Shown: positions 26,930 to 36,210 of the stretch, piece by piece
Layout: each line of letters opens with the position of its first letter
Numbering within the stretch: the first letter of the stretch is position 1
Assembly (NCBI RefSeq): GCF_900269665.1
Contig: NZ_LT985361.1
Coordinates: 664,965-728,964, forward strand
Origin: Nocardia suismassiliense
Lineage (GTDB): Bacteria; Actinomycetota; Actinomycetes; Mycobacteriales; Mycobacteriaceae
Direction of reading: 5' to 3'
DNA: 64,000 bases
The notes under the pieces: generated by a model
What the model was told of the DNA's origin: nothing
The model's input: the letters and a program-made list of their open reading frames with translations, nothing else
Databases searched by the model: none
Position numbers and translations under genes: made by a program

Positions 26930-29086
26930 ATGCTGCGCGCTGGTGAGGTCTTCGCCGGGTATGTGATCAAGCGTCGGCTGGGTCGCGGCGGTATGGGCGC
27001 GGTATACCTGGCGCAGCACCCGCGATTGCCGCGACTGACCGCGTTGAAACTGCTCGACCCGGAGTTGTATGCCGACAACGAGATTCGGGCCCGATTCGAG
27101 CGCGAGGCTGCGCTGGTGGCGCGGTTGGACCACCCGAACATCGTGCAGGTCTACGACCGCGGCTTCGACGAGGGCCTGCTGTGGATCTCCATGCAATACG
27201 TCGACGGCGTCGACGCCGCAGGCATCGACCCGCGCACGGTGCCGCCGGAGCGAGCGGCGGAGATCATCGTCGAGACGGCGAAGGCGCTCGACTACGCCCA
27301 CGCCATCGGAGTGCTGCACCGCGACGTGAAACCTGCCAACATCCTGCTGGCACGTACCACCGCCGGACAGGGTGCGCGGGTACTGCTGACCGACTTCGGT
27401 ATTGCCCGGCTGCGTGACGAGTCCCGGCAGCTGACCGAATCCGGAGCGCTCGCCGCGACGCTGGCGTACGCGTCGCCGGAGCAACTGTCGTTCACCCCGG
27501 TCGATCACCGCTCCGATCAATATTCGTTGGCGTGCAGCCTGTTCTGGCTGTTGACGGGCTCGTCGCCGTTCGCGGCGGGCAGCCCCGCCGCGATCATCGC
27601 CGGTCATCTGCAGCACGCGCCGCCGTCGGTGCGCAGCCTGCGGGAGACGTTGCCGTCCGAGGTGGACGCCGTGCTGGCGAAGGCGCTCGCGAAGCAGCCC
27701 GACGAAAGATTCGCGTCCTGTACGGAATTCGCGGTCGCGGCGCAGCAAGCTTTGACGGCGTCGCAGATATCGGCTCTGCCACAGGTGGTTTCGCAGGAGC
27801 AGGACGCGCGGGCTGCCACGAAGCGGTCACTTCGTATCGGTGGGTTGGTGCTCGGGGTGGTGATCGCGCTGGTGGCCGGGTTCCTGTGGGTGAAGGCCGA
27901 TCGTGCCACGACGAAGACCGCCGTCCGCACCGGACCTATTGCGCAGCAGCCGATCGACTGGTCCGGTGCCGTCGCGCCAGGGACGACCACCGGACCCGCA
28001 CCTTTCCGGGCGCTGACGCAGATCGATGCCGAAGGCAAGGAGGTGGTTCGGGCGAGTACCGCGGCCAGCCCGGCCGGCGACGGCAAGGCCACTTGCGAAC
28101 CGGTGACCATCGCGTCCACCGCGCCGCTCACCGGTAACAACGCCGGAACCGCACGCGGTCTGATCGGTGGGGTGAAGCTGGCTGTCGACCAGTTCACCAG
28201 GGCGAACCCCGACTGCCGGGTCAGCGTGCGTGAGTTCGACACCGGAGGGTTCCCGCAGACCGCGGCCGATGTCGCGCGGCAGATCGTGGGCGATCCGTCG
28301 ATCGTCGCCTTGGTCGGTCCGCTGTCGTCCGAAATCCGTGCCACCGGAGGCTTTTTCAGCGATGCTGGATTGCCGTTCCTCTTTCCGGGAACCACGCCCG
28401 TTGATCCGACCAGCACCGCCTGGCGCAGCTTCTTCCGCGGCGTTGCCACCGACGACGTCTATCGCCGTGCCGTGGCGAAGTACCTGCTCGACACCGCCCG
28501 CTTCCGCAAGATCTGCGTTGTCCGCGATGACAGCGGGTTCGGCAAGGGCATGGCGCACGACGTCATCGCCATCCTCGGTGCCGCGGCCGACCCCGGTTGC
28601 CGGGTCGAGGTCAAGCAGGGTGAGCGGGACTTCGCCGCGGTGGTGGGCAAAGTCGCCGCCGCCGCACCGGACGCGGTGCTCTACTCCGGGTACAGCGCCG
28701 AAGCGGCCGCCTTCGCTCAACAATTGAAACAAGGCGGCGTCACCGCAGCTTTCGTCGCTACCGAAGGCGCGCTCAGCGTGGATTTCGTTGCCCAGGCGCG
28801 AGATTCGGCACAAGGCGCGATGCTGACCTGCTCGTGCGGCCCGGTCGCCGGAAAGTTCTACTTCGACTTCCGCGCCTTGAACGGCCAAGGGGCGGGCTGG
28901 AACGCGGTCGAAGCCTACGATCTGACCACCATCGCGTTGAACGGCATCGCCGCAGGTCACCGCACCCGGGCCGACCTGCTGACCTACTTGCGCGGCTACC
29001 AGGGCACCGGCTTGGCCCGCACCTACGACTGGTCGGACAACGGCCAACTGACGACTCCCGGAATCTGGATCTACACCATCAGCTGA
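26930..29086 (+). CDS. Receptor Ser/Thr kinase fused to an extracellular solute-binding-protein domain (copy 2)
   Basis: This 718-residue paralogue of the protein at 18806 has the same N-terminal opening (MLRAGEVFAGYVI) and identically numbered kinase motifs: K40, HRDVKPAN 130-137, DFG 155-157. The cytoplasmic linker is only about 35 residues, so the membrane helix comes at about 303-322. The ectodomain (about 389-718) again resembles Peripla_BP_6: PVTIASTAPLTGNNAG, VGDPSIVALVGPL, GLPFLFPGTTPVDP, VEAYDLTTIALNGIA. Both ectodomains share six cysteines, including a CSCGP motif, which suggests conserved disulfides. ATG 26930 follows GAGGGGG. Confidence 0.93.
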   Translation: MLRAGEVFAGYVIKRRLGRGGMGAVYLAQHPRLPRLTALKLLDPELYADNEIRARFEREAALVARLDHPNIVQVYDRGFDEGLLWISMQYVDGVDAAGIDPRTVPPERAAEIIVETAKALDYAHAIGVLHRDVKPANILLARTTAGQGARVLLTDFGIARLRDESRQLTESGALAATLAYASPEQLSFTPVDHRSDQYSLACSLFWLLTGSSPFAAGSPAAIIAGHLQHAPPSVRSLRETLPSEVDAVLAKALAKQPDERFASCTEFAVAAQQALTASQISALPQVVSQEQDARAATKRSLRIGGLVLGVVIALVAGFLWVKADRATTKTAVRTGPIAQQPIDWSGAVAPGTTTGPAPFRALTQIDAEGKEVVRASTAASPAGDGKATCEPVTIASTAPLTGNNAGTARGLIGGVKLAVDQFTRANPDCRVSVREFDTGGFPQTAADVARQIVGDPSIVALVGPLSSEIRATGGFFSDAGLPFLFPGTTPVDPTSTAWRSFFRGVATDDVYRRAVAKYLLDTARFRKICVVRDDSGFGKGMAHDVIAILGAAADPGCRVEVKQGERDFAAVVGKVAAAAPDAVLYSGYSAEAAAFAQQLKQGGVTAAFVATEGALSVDFVAQARDSAQGAMLTCSCGPVAGKFYFDFRALNGQGAGWNAVEAYDLTTIALNGIAAGHRTRADLLTYLRGYQGTGLARTYDWSDNGQLTTPGIWIYTIS

Positions 29087-29123
29087 CCTCACCGAAATAT
29101 CAACTCCTGGATCGGATTTAGCC

Positions 29124-29741
29124 ATGAACCGAGTTATCACCACCGGGTGCATGCTGATCACCGTCGCCGCGCTGGCTGCCACCGGATGCGCGGGCGACGA
29201 CGGCTCGGCGGCCCATACCGGCGACCATCATGATCATCACCACGACGCCGCAGGCGGATACCAGCCGCCCGCCGCCTTCGAAGGTCTCGACCCCTGTTCG
29301 ATCACTACCCCCGCCGAAGCCGCCGCCCTGTCCGGCAAACCCGACCCGCGCCCCACCCGCAACGGAGGAATGCACCCGGACATGTCGGCCGCCGCGACCA
29401 TCGACACCTGCAGCTGGCTGGTCGACGGCTTCGATCCGCTGGCCGTGTCGTTCCAGCTCCGGGACCAACTGGGCGGCGTCGAGCAGGGGCAGGACGCCAC
29501 CTCGAAGTGGATGTCCGAACAACTCGGTCACCCAGCCCACCTGAGCTTCGGCAAGAATCCCGCCGAAGCGGGCGTGGAAGACTGCGCCGCCTTCGTCGGC
29601 TACAGCGGCAACCGGGCCGTCACCGTGCTGCTGCGGCTGCGCGCCACCGCGGCCACCCCTGCCCCCACCGACACCGACAACCTCTGCACCCGCAACCAGA
29701 CCACGCTGCGGGACATCTTCGCCCGCACCCTCTGGCAGTGA
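29124..29741 (+). CDS. DUF3558 lipoprotein with a His-rich N-terminal segment
   Basis: This 205-residue exported lipoprotein has a signal peptide ending AALAATGC with lipid-anchored C22. A His/Asp cluster (HTGDHHDHHHD, about 31-41) follows that could bind divalent metals, then the DUF3558 domain (LDPCSITTPAEAAALSGK, TCSWLVD, VEDCAAFVGYSG). DUF3558 proteins are common actinobacterial surface lipoproteins of unknown role. It lies 37 nt after the second receptor kinase on the same strand, so it may be co-transcribed with it. Confidence 0.87.
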   Translation: MNRVITTGCMLITVAALAATGCAGDDGSAAHTGDHHDHHHDAAGGYQPPAAFEGLDPCSITTPAEAAALSGKPDPRPTRNGGMHPDMSAAATIDTCSWLVDGFDPLAVSFQLRDQLGGVEQGQDATSKWMSEQLGHPAHLSFGKNPAEAGVEDCAAFVGYSGNRAVTVLLRLRATAATPAPTDTDNLCTRNQTTLRDIFARTLWQ

Positions 29742-29778
29742 CGCAGGCCTCGAGCGCCCCGCGGCTAGGATCCGCGGA

Positions 29779-30762
29779 ATGCCCGTACCGAAAGCCGAAC
29801 TGCATCTGCATATCGAAGGCACGCTGGAACCCGAGCTCGCGTTCGCGCTGGCCGAACGCAACGGCGCCCAACTGCCGTTCGCCTCGGTGGACGAGCTGCA
29901 CCACGCCTACCGATTCGAGGACCTGCAGTCGTTCCTCGACCTGTACTACCGGCTGACGGACGTGCTGCGGGTCGAGCAGGACTTCACCGACCTGGCCGAG
30001 GCCTACCTGGCCCGCGCCGCCGCGGCCGGCGTCCGGCACGCGGAGATCTTCTTCGACCCCCAAGCCCACACCGCCCGCGGCGTGCCCTTCGCCACCGTCA
30101 TCGACGGCCTGTGGAAGGCGCTGCACGACAGCGAGCGGCGCTACGGCATCACCACCAAGCTCATCCTGTGCTTCCTGCGCGACCTCTCGGTCGAATCCGC
30201 CCTCGAAACCCTCACCGCCGCCGAGCCGTACCTGGACCGGATCGTCGCGGTCGGCCTCGATTCGGCAGAGGTCGGTCATCCGCCCGCCAAGTTCGCCGCC
30301 GTCTACCAGCGCGCTCGCGAGCTCGGGCTGCGCGCCGTGGCGCACGCCGGTGAAGAAGGACCCGCCGCGTATGTGGCCGAGGCCCTCGACGTGCTGCACG
30401 TCGAACGCATCGACCACGGCATCCGCGTGCTCGACGATCCAGCGCTGGTGCAACGCCTCGTACGAGAGCGAATCCCCCTGACCGTCTGCCCGTTCTCCAA
30501 CGTGCGCCTGCGCGTAATCGACAAACTGACCGACCACCCCCTGCGCCAAATGCTCGAACTCGGCCTGGTCGCCACCGTGAACTCCGACGACCCAGCCTAT
30601 TTCGGTGGCTACGTCCAAGAGAACTTCGACGGCATCCGAGAAGCCCTCAACCTCACCCCCGACCACCTCCGCACCCTGGCCCGCAACTCCTTCGAAGCCT
30701 CATTCATCGACGAGCACACCCGTACTCGCTACCTGAGTGAGGTCGACGCTTACACCTTCTGA
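29779..30762 (+). CDS. Adenine/adenosine deaminase family protein
   Basis: This 327-residue metal-dependent amidohydrolase has the zinc motif ELHLHIEGT, the proton-relay region AHAGEEG with the zinc His, IDHGIRVLDD, and the C-terminal NSDDPAYFGGY with the metal Asp. The EIFFDPQAHTARGVPF block and the FLRDLSVESAL stretch match the adenine deaminase (Aah1) branch better than classical adenosine deaminase, so adenine to hypoxanthine in purine salvage is the likelier reaction. ATG 29779 is the start, 37 nt after the lipoprotein gene. Confidence 0.9.
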   Translation: MPVPKAELHLHIEGTLEPELAFALAERNGAQLPFASVDELHHAYRFEDLQSFLDLYYRLTDVLRVEQDFTDLAEAYLARAAAAGVRHAEIFFDPQAHTARGVPFATVIDGLWKALHDSERRYGITTKLILCFLRDLSVESALETLTAAEPYLDRIVAVGLDSAEVGHPPAKFAAVYQRARELGLRAVAHAGEEGPAAYVAEALDVLHVERIDHGIRVLDDPALVQRLVRERIPLTVCPFSNVRLRVIDKLTDHPLRQMLELGLVATVNSDDPAYFGGYVQENFDGIREALNLTPDHLRTLARNSFEASFIDEHTRTRYLSEVDAYTF

Positions 30763-30820
30763 ACCCGGTTCTGCGACTCAGATCTTCGGAAGTCGAGTCA
30801 CGCGTGCTCTGCGTTCCGGG

Positions 30821-30874
30821 TTGGACAACCAGACGATCCTGCGGGACATCCTCGTCCGCGTCCCGTGGAAGTGA
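30821..30874 (+). pseudogene. C-terminal remnant of a DUF3558 gene
   Basis: In frame, this stretch reads LDNQTILRDILVRVPWK followed by TGA. It matches the C-terminus of the lipoprotein at 29124-29741 (RNQTTLRDIFARTLWQ, then stop) over about 15 codons. No start or upstream domain is present, so it is a remnant of a second DUF3558 gene. Confidence 0.6.
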
Positions 30875-31172
30875 CCCACCCGTCGCTGCCCGGCGACCAA
30901 CAATCGCCGAGTTCCGTAGATCACGTTCACACTGCTGATTAGATGATCGATGCAAGCGGATACGTTGCGCCGCAGTGTATCTCGTCGTATCGGGCATCGT
31001 CGGCTGCTCCTGTCCATTGTTGCGCGCCGAGCCACCACCCGGACAATCGGAAGTGATCGAAGAAGGTTGGGCAACGGCTGCCGGGGTACGGCCGTTGAAT
31101 GCGGGCCGTCCGATTCGCCGGCGCCCGAACCCGATCGAGCAGTGGATTCCTCAGGGGAAAGGATCGAACGCG
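30875..31172. other. Intergenic region of about 300 bp
   Basis: Nothing recognisable besides the ribosome site GGGGAAAGGA just before the next gene. The stretch after the DUF3558 remnant may be decayed coding sequence. Confidence 0.5.
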
Positions 31173-31685
31173 ATGACAGATACCCTCGTCGACCTAACGG
31201 TCGACAGCAGGCAGGTTGCGCGCCCAGATGTCCGCCCGCAGAGGTGGAGTGGTGGACGCTCGGACAACGCGAAGGTCTGGCGGGACGCCAAAACGGTGCT
31301 GGTGACCAGGGTTACCGGTCCGCGCCAGTTGATGACGGTGCCGCGACTGGTGATCCCGATCGGCGAGACTCAGCTCGCCTTCCGCGTGTCGTCCCAGTCG
31401 GAGGAGGCCGAGCAGCTCGCGCGCGACGGGCGGGTGCTCGTTCAGCCGGGCGACCGGCGGGGCACCCCCGCGCTCGGCTCTCACCAGCGGCAAGGCCAAG
31501 CCCAGCTGGTGACTGCGGGCACGCTGCTGCCTTATGTGGAGTCGGAGATCGCCGCCAAGTACAGGTGGCGAATCCCGGTGGCGCGGTTCGCTCATCGCCT
31601 GGGCCACGGCGACGCACCCTACGCCGATGTCGTTGTTCTGGTCACTGTGGCCGAGCCGAGCCCGATCCCCATTCTGCCGCGGTGA
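31173..31685 (+). CDS. Possible PPOX-like flavin/F420-binding protein
   Basis: This 170-residue protein has the pattern of small pyridoxamine-phosphate-oxidase-like beta-barrel proteins: AKTVLVTRVTGPRQLMTVPRL, TQLAFRVSSQSEEAEQL, RVLVQPGDRRGTP, QGQAQLV, and the late EIAAKYRWRIPVARF. That fold binds FMN, F420 or heme. The assignment rests on pattern only. ATG 31173 follows AAAGGA. It stands alone between two gaps. Confidence 0.6.
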   Translation: MTDTLVDLTVDSRQVARPDVRPQRWSGGRSDNAKVWRDAKTVLVTRVTGPRQLMTVPRLVIPIGETQLAFRVSSQSEEAEQLARDGRVLVQPGDRRGTPALGSHQRQGQAQLVTAGTLLPYVESEIAAKYRWRIPVARFAHRLGHGDAPYADVVVLVTVAEPSPIPILPR

Positions 31686-31691
31686 TACCGA

Positions 31692-31714
31692 ACCCCCGCT
31701 GCCCAGGCGGGGGT
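31692..31714 (+). terminator. Terminator after the PPOX-like gene
   Basis: ACCCCCGC (31692-31699) and GCGGGGGT (31707-31714) form a perfect 8-bp stem around a 7-nt loop, six bases after the TGA. Confidence 0.7.
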
Positions 31715-31986
31715 CGCGACGTCGAGTCCTGATCCGAGTTTGCGCAGACCTCCACACGGTGGAGCGTCATTGCGAGCAGAACCGCCGAGTCGTCTCACCG
31801 GCAACTGCGGTTCGTTCAGCGGAACGAGCAGGTGCCAGGCCTGGCGTCGATCTGCCACGCTGATCGGCAACAGGGGATGAGATCGCGGTTCGCATCGGAA
31901 ATGCAGGCGGCAAGGGTAATTCGCTGCCCCTGCGGTGCGGCCGGACAACAGATCGGCTCCGTTGTGCGACTTGGAGTGAGGTAATC
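31715..31986. other. Gap of about 270 bp before the unrecognised 248-aa gene
   Basis: No gene or strong motif seen; the final bases carry GAGTGAGG, the ribosome site of the next gene. Confidence 0.5.
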
Positions 31987-32733
31987 GTGGCCGTTTACAG
32001 CGTCACCTTGGAGCAATTCCATATCGACACCACCCGCTCCCGCAACGACGACACCAACACGGTGGCCTTCGGACTCAGGGCTGGAAAACGGTCCTTCCCT
32101 ACGCAGTCGCACTACGCGGGCGACGTCGACGACGGCGACCACGGAGTCAACCTGACCTTCCCCTCCGTGGTCGTCGCCGACGGCGCGACACCGCTCGTGT
32201 TCAACTACACGATCTACAACGGGAACACCGGAAAGCTGGCGGGCGGGCTGGCCAGAGCCAACGAGATCCTCGGCGAGAAGGCGCTGGACTTCGTCCAGCA
32301 GGCCGGACGGCCGAGCAGCGAAGTCAGCTACCCCGATTCCGGCGGCGTTGCCCTGAACGGTGCAGGCATCGAATGGAAAGACGGATCGTGGTTGCAGTAC
32401 ATCCCGCTGGTCATCCTCGGGTCGTTCCTGTTCCCCGACTGCGACGGGTTCGTCGCGATCGGCAGCATCGGTAAGACGAAGGCCGGCTGGGACAAGGCCA
32501 TCGATACGGCAGGCGGAACCACCTATCGCCAGACGATCCGCTACCCGGGCTCCGACTCACCCGCAGGATGCGGCAGCAACTCCGACTACACCGTGACCTG
32601 GTCGGTCACCCGGCATCGCGCCGCAGGCCGCAGCCTCCGCCAATTCCTGCGCGCCCACAACCTCGCACTAGCACCGGGGCTTCGTTCATTGACCCCCGGC
32701 GAACGACTCAGCGTCCGGGAATTGCTGAACTAG
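31987..32733 (+). CDS. Hypothetical protein (248 aa), family not recognised
   Basis: A GTG start at 31987 follows GAGTGAGG. The protein opens AVYSVTLEQFHIDTTRSRND and contains VVVADGATPLVFNYTIYNGN and LGEKALDFVQQ. There is no signal peptide; one hydrophobic stretch, SWLQYIPLVILGSFLFP (about residues 134-150), could be a buried strand or a short helix. The alternating pattern in the first half suggests a beta-sandwich. Two cysteines (FPDCDG, AGCGSN) are present. It ends in an Arg-rich helical tail. It lies between decayed sequence and tRNA-Ser, so it may be an acquired gene. I do not assign a function. Confidence 0.75.
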   Translation: MAVYSVTLEQFHIDTTRSRNDDTNTVAFGLRAGKRSFPTQSHYAGDVDDGDHGVNLTFPSVVVADGATPLVFNYTIYNGNTGKLAGGLARANEILGEKALDFVQQAGRPSSEVSYPDSGGVALNGAGIEWKDGSWLQYIPLVILGSFLFPDCDGFVAIGSIGKTKAGWDKAIDTAGGTTYRQTIRYPGSDSPAGCGSNSDYTVTWSVTRHRAAGRSLRQFLRAHNLALAPGLRSLTPGERLSVRELLN

Positions 32734-32787
32734 TTGGCAGACTCGATGCCGAGGCGCACCGCTGCCGGCATCGAACGCATGACACAG

Positions 32788-32819
32788 AAAAGGCCCTGAT
32801 CAAGAGATCAGGGCCTTTT
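32788..32819. terminator. Bidirectional terminator between the 248-aa gene and tRNA-Ser
   Basis: A perfect 14-bp stem (AAAAGGCCCTGATC at 32788-32801, complement at 32806-32819) closes an AAGA loop. It ends in TTTT on the plus strand and also on the minus strand, so it can stop both the upstream gene and the tRNA transcript. Confidence 0.9.
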
Positions 32820-32821
32820 CG

Positions 32822-32909
32822 TGGCGGAGGATAGGGGATTTGAACCCCTGAGGGCGTTAACCCAACCCGCGTTCCAGGCGAGCGCCATAGGCCACTAGGC
32901 GAATCCTCC
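32822..32909 (-). tRNA. tRNA-Ser (anticodon GGA)
   Basis: On the minus strand, GGAGGAT at the 5' end (32909) pairs with ATCCTCC at the 3' end, followed by an encoded GCCA. The anticodon loop reads CTGGAAC, giving GGA. A long variable arm and the T loop GGTTCAAATCC are present, as expected for a class II tRNA. TATGCT lies 7 nt upstream of the 5' end on the minus strand and could be the -10. It reads serine UCC/UCU codons. Confidence 0.97.
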
Positions 32910-33038
32910 GTGGAGCAGCATACCGGGTGGGGGAGGGTGGACGCCAAACGGGTCCGTTCGGGGCAGGAAAGTCCCTGTTGGGCCCAGTTTTGGGCCGGGT
33001 TGGGGTACCCGGAGGAGGGGGATCGGCGGGGGAGCGGC

Positions 33039-33044
33039 TACACT
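33039..33044 (+). promoter_or_regulatory. Likely -10 box of the SRP RNA gene
   Basis: TACACT lies 7 nt before the predicted 5' end of the SRP RNA. No convincing -35 is seen. Confidence 0.5.
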
Positions 33045-33051
33045 GGCCGAC

Positions 33052-33138
33052 GGATCCCGCGCGGCGCGCATCCTGTGAACTCCCCCAGGGCCGGAAGGCA
33101 GCAAGGGTCAATGGGCTCTGCCGGGTGCGCGGGGTCCC
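33052..33138 (+). ncRNA. ffs: Signal recognition particle RNA (4.5S type)
   Basis: The ends GGATCCCGCGC and GCGCGGGGTCC pair as the base of a long hairpin. The apical part carries the SRP core (CAGGGCCGGAAGGCAGCAAG, with the GGAAG tetraloop region and the AGCA internal loop that bind Ffh). The length of about 87 nt fits the small bacterial SRP RNA, which guides membrane-protein insertion. The gene lies just before the aspartate aminotransferase gene, as in mycobacteria. Ends are approximate to a few bases. Confidence 0.93.
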
Positions 33139-33215
33139 CTTAATTTCGAGGGGCCCGCACGGACCGCAGTCCGGCTGTCGAATAACGCCTCCAAATCCGA
33201 GCAACACACGGGTAA

Positions 33216-34616
<1,401 letters not shown>

Positions 34617-34623
34617 TAACGCG

Positions 34624-34659
34624 ACAGCGGGCGCGTACCCGAAGGTACGCGCCCGCTGT
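34624..34659. terminator. Terminator between aminotransferase and methyltransferase genes
   Basis: A perfect 16-bp stem (ACAGCGGGCGCGTACC at 34624-34639, complement at 34644-34659) with a CGAA tetraloop lies between convergent stops. Confidence 0.88.
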
Positions 34660-34671
34660 GCCGCGCAAGGA

Positions 34672-35478
34672 TCAGTCCGGCTTGTGCGCCAGCACGGCGA
34701 ACATCGTCACCGAGAGGTGAATGTCGCCGCTGGCCGCGCCCGCCTCGAGGTCGTCGACCAGCTGCGCGCTCTCCTGCTCGGTGATCACCCCGCGCGCCAC
34801 CGCCATCGCGGAGATGCGGGTGACCAGCGAGCCGACGCCGACGGTGCGGTCCTGCACCAGCGCGTGCGAGCCGATGTCGTCGATCACCAAGCCCGCCTTG
34901 GTCAGTTGGCCGGGCAGCTTGCGGCCGGAGAACGGGTTGGTGGTCGCGGAGATCAACGTGTCGACGACCTCGCGGACCACCCGCCGCTCGCCAGGATGCA
35001 CGATCGCGGTGCCCCAGTCGCTGTCCACCACCACGACCCGGCCGCCGGGTCGCAGCACGCGCGCGATCTCGTTGGCGGCGCGGGCGGGCGCGGTCAGATG
35101 CTGAAAGACCCGCTCGCACAGCGCGGCATCGAAACTGCCCGCACCGAACGGCAGGCCGTAGGCGTCGCCGGAGTGGAACTTGGCCGTCGAACCGGACTGT
35201 GCGGCCCGGCGTTCCGCGGAGGCGAGCAGGTTCGGGTCGGGTTCGACCCCGACCGCCACTCCGTCGGGTCCGACCACGTCGGCGAAGGCCATGACCTCCG
35301 TGCCGGTGCCGGAGCCGATGTCGACCGCGCGTTCGCCGGGGCGCAGCGCGAGCGCGTCGTGCGCCCAGTCCCGCAACCTGCGGATACCGGGCAGCGCGGC
35401 CTGTAAGTCGCGCACGTCGACGAGTTGATCCTGACCTGCTCGATCGAACCGATCGGGGCGCAAAGTGTAGGTGTCCAT
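34672..35478 (-). CDS. SAM-dependent methyltransferase, UbiE/menaquinone type
   Basis: This 268-residue class I methyltransferase has VDIGSGTGTEVMAFADVVG as SAM motif I, the acidic GVEPDPNLL, DAYGLPFGAGSFDAALCERVFQHL, and LRPGGRVVVVDSDWG. The C-terminal lid resembles small-molecule O- or C-methyltransferases. The ATG at 35478 gives MDTYTLRPDRFDRAG; an ATG at 35550 would add 24 residues of low complexity. The substrate is unknown. It lies 144 nt downstream of the PAP2 gene on the same strand. Confidence 0.85.
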   Translation of the reverse strand: MDTYTLRPDRFDRAGQDQLVDVRDLQAALPGIRRLRDWAHDALALRPGERAVDIGSGTGTEVMAFADVVGPDGVAVGVEPDPNLLASAERRAAQSGSTAKFHSGDAYGLPFGAGSFDAALCERVFQHLTAPARAANEIARVLRPGGRVVVVDSDWGTAIVHPGERRVVREVVDTLISATTNPFSGRKLPGQLTKAGLVIDDIGSHALVQDRTVGVGSLVTRISAMAVARGVITEQESAQLVDDLEAGAASGDIHLSVTMFAVLAHKPD

Positions 35479-35622
35479 GGGCCCGTGTCCATCCCTAGCC
35501 GTGGCCACCTCGTGGGGTGCCGATGTAGGTACTGCCGTCTGCTGAGGCATGCGCAGGAGCCTACGCGCGGCGTCATAGCCACGCACGTCAGGTCTGTGAG
35601 GCGGGTCACCGGGTGCGGCAGG

Positions 35623-36210
35623 TCAGGAGGCGAGCGAGTAAGCGGCGGCGGCCAGTGCCGCGCCGAGCAGCGCGCCGACGACCACCTGACCGCGGGTGTG
35701 ATCGCCGAGCCAAACCCGCGACCAGCCGATCACCCCGGTCAGCGGCAGTGCGAGCAGAAACCACGGGGAACCGATGATCGCGAGCAGCACCGTGGTGCCC
35801 GCGCCGACGGCCGTGTGCACGCTGACCTTCCATCCGCCGAGCATGGTCACGATGCCGATCCCGATCAGCACGACCAGCGCGGCGACCGTCCAGGCGATCA
35901 GCTCGCGCGGCGCGCCCTGCACGATCTCGACGATCAGTCCGACGCACACGATCGCCAGAATCGCCGGAATCACCCAGTGCCGGTCACCGATCTCGGTCAC
36001 GTGATGATCGCTGGCGATTCCGCGCCGCACCCCCAGCAGGATGACCATCATCGGAATCACTCCGGAGATCGTCGCGACGAACAGTCCCCACCCGGGCGCG
36101 TCCACCAGGAATCCGGCGAGCACCGACGTGACGATATTGATCATCCACGGTGCCCCGAGCTCGGTGATCACCCGCGCGGCCCGCGCCTGCACCACAGCTG
36201 TCTCCGTCAC
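35623..36210 (-). CDS. PAP2-like membrane phosphatase
   Basis: This 195-residue protein has six predicted helices and the PAP2 motif order: KVSVHT (motif 1/2 region) and SRVWLGDHTRGQVVVGALLG (motif 3, with the His of the catalytic pair). Such proteins remove phosphate from lipid or isoprenyl phosphates. In motif 3 the usual Asp before V is Gln, so activity is not certain. Its GTG start overlaps the stop of the upstream MAB_1171c-like gene (GTGA, 36207-36210), so the two are translationally coupled. Confidence 0.85.
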   Translation of the reverse strand: MTETAVVQARAARVITELGAPWMINIVTSVLAGFLVDAPGWGLFVATISGVIPMMVILLGVRRGIASDHHVTEIGDRHWVIPAILAIVCVGLIVEIVQGAPRELIAWTVAALVVLIGIGIVTMLGGWKVSVHTAVGAGTTVLLAIIGSPWFLLALPLTGVIGWSRVWLGDHTRGQVVVGALLGAALAAAAYSLAS

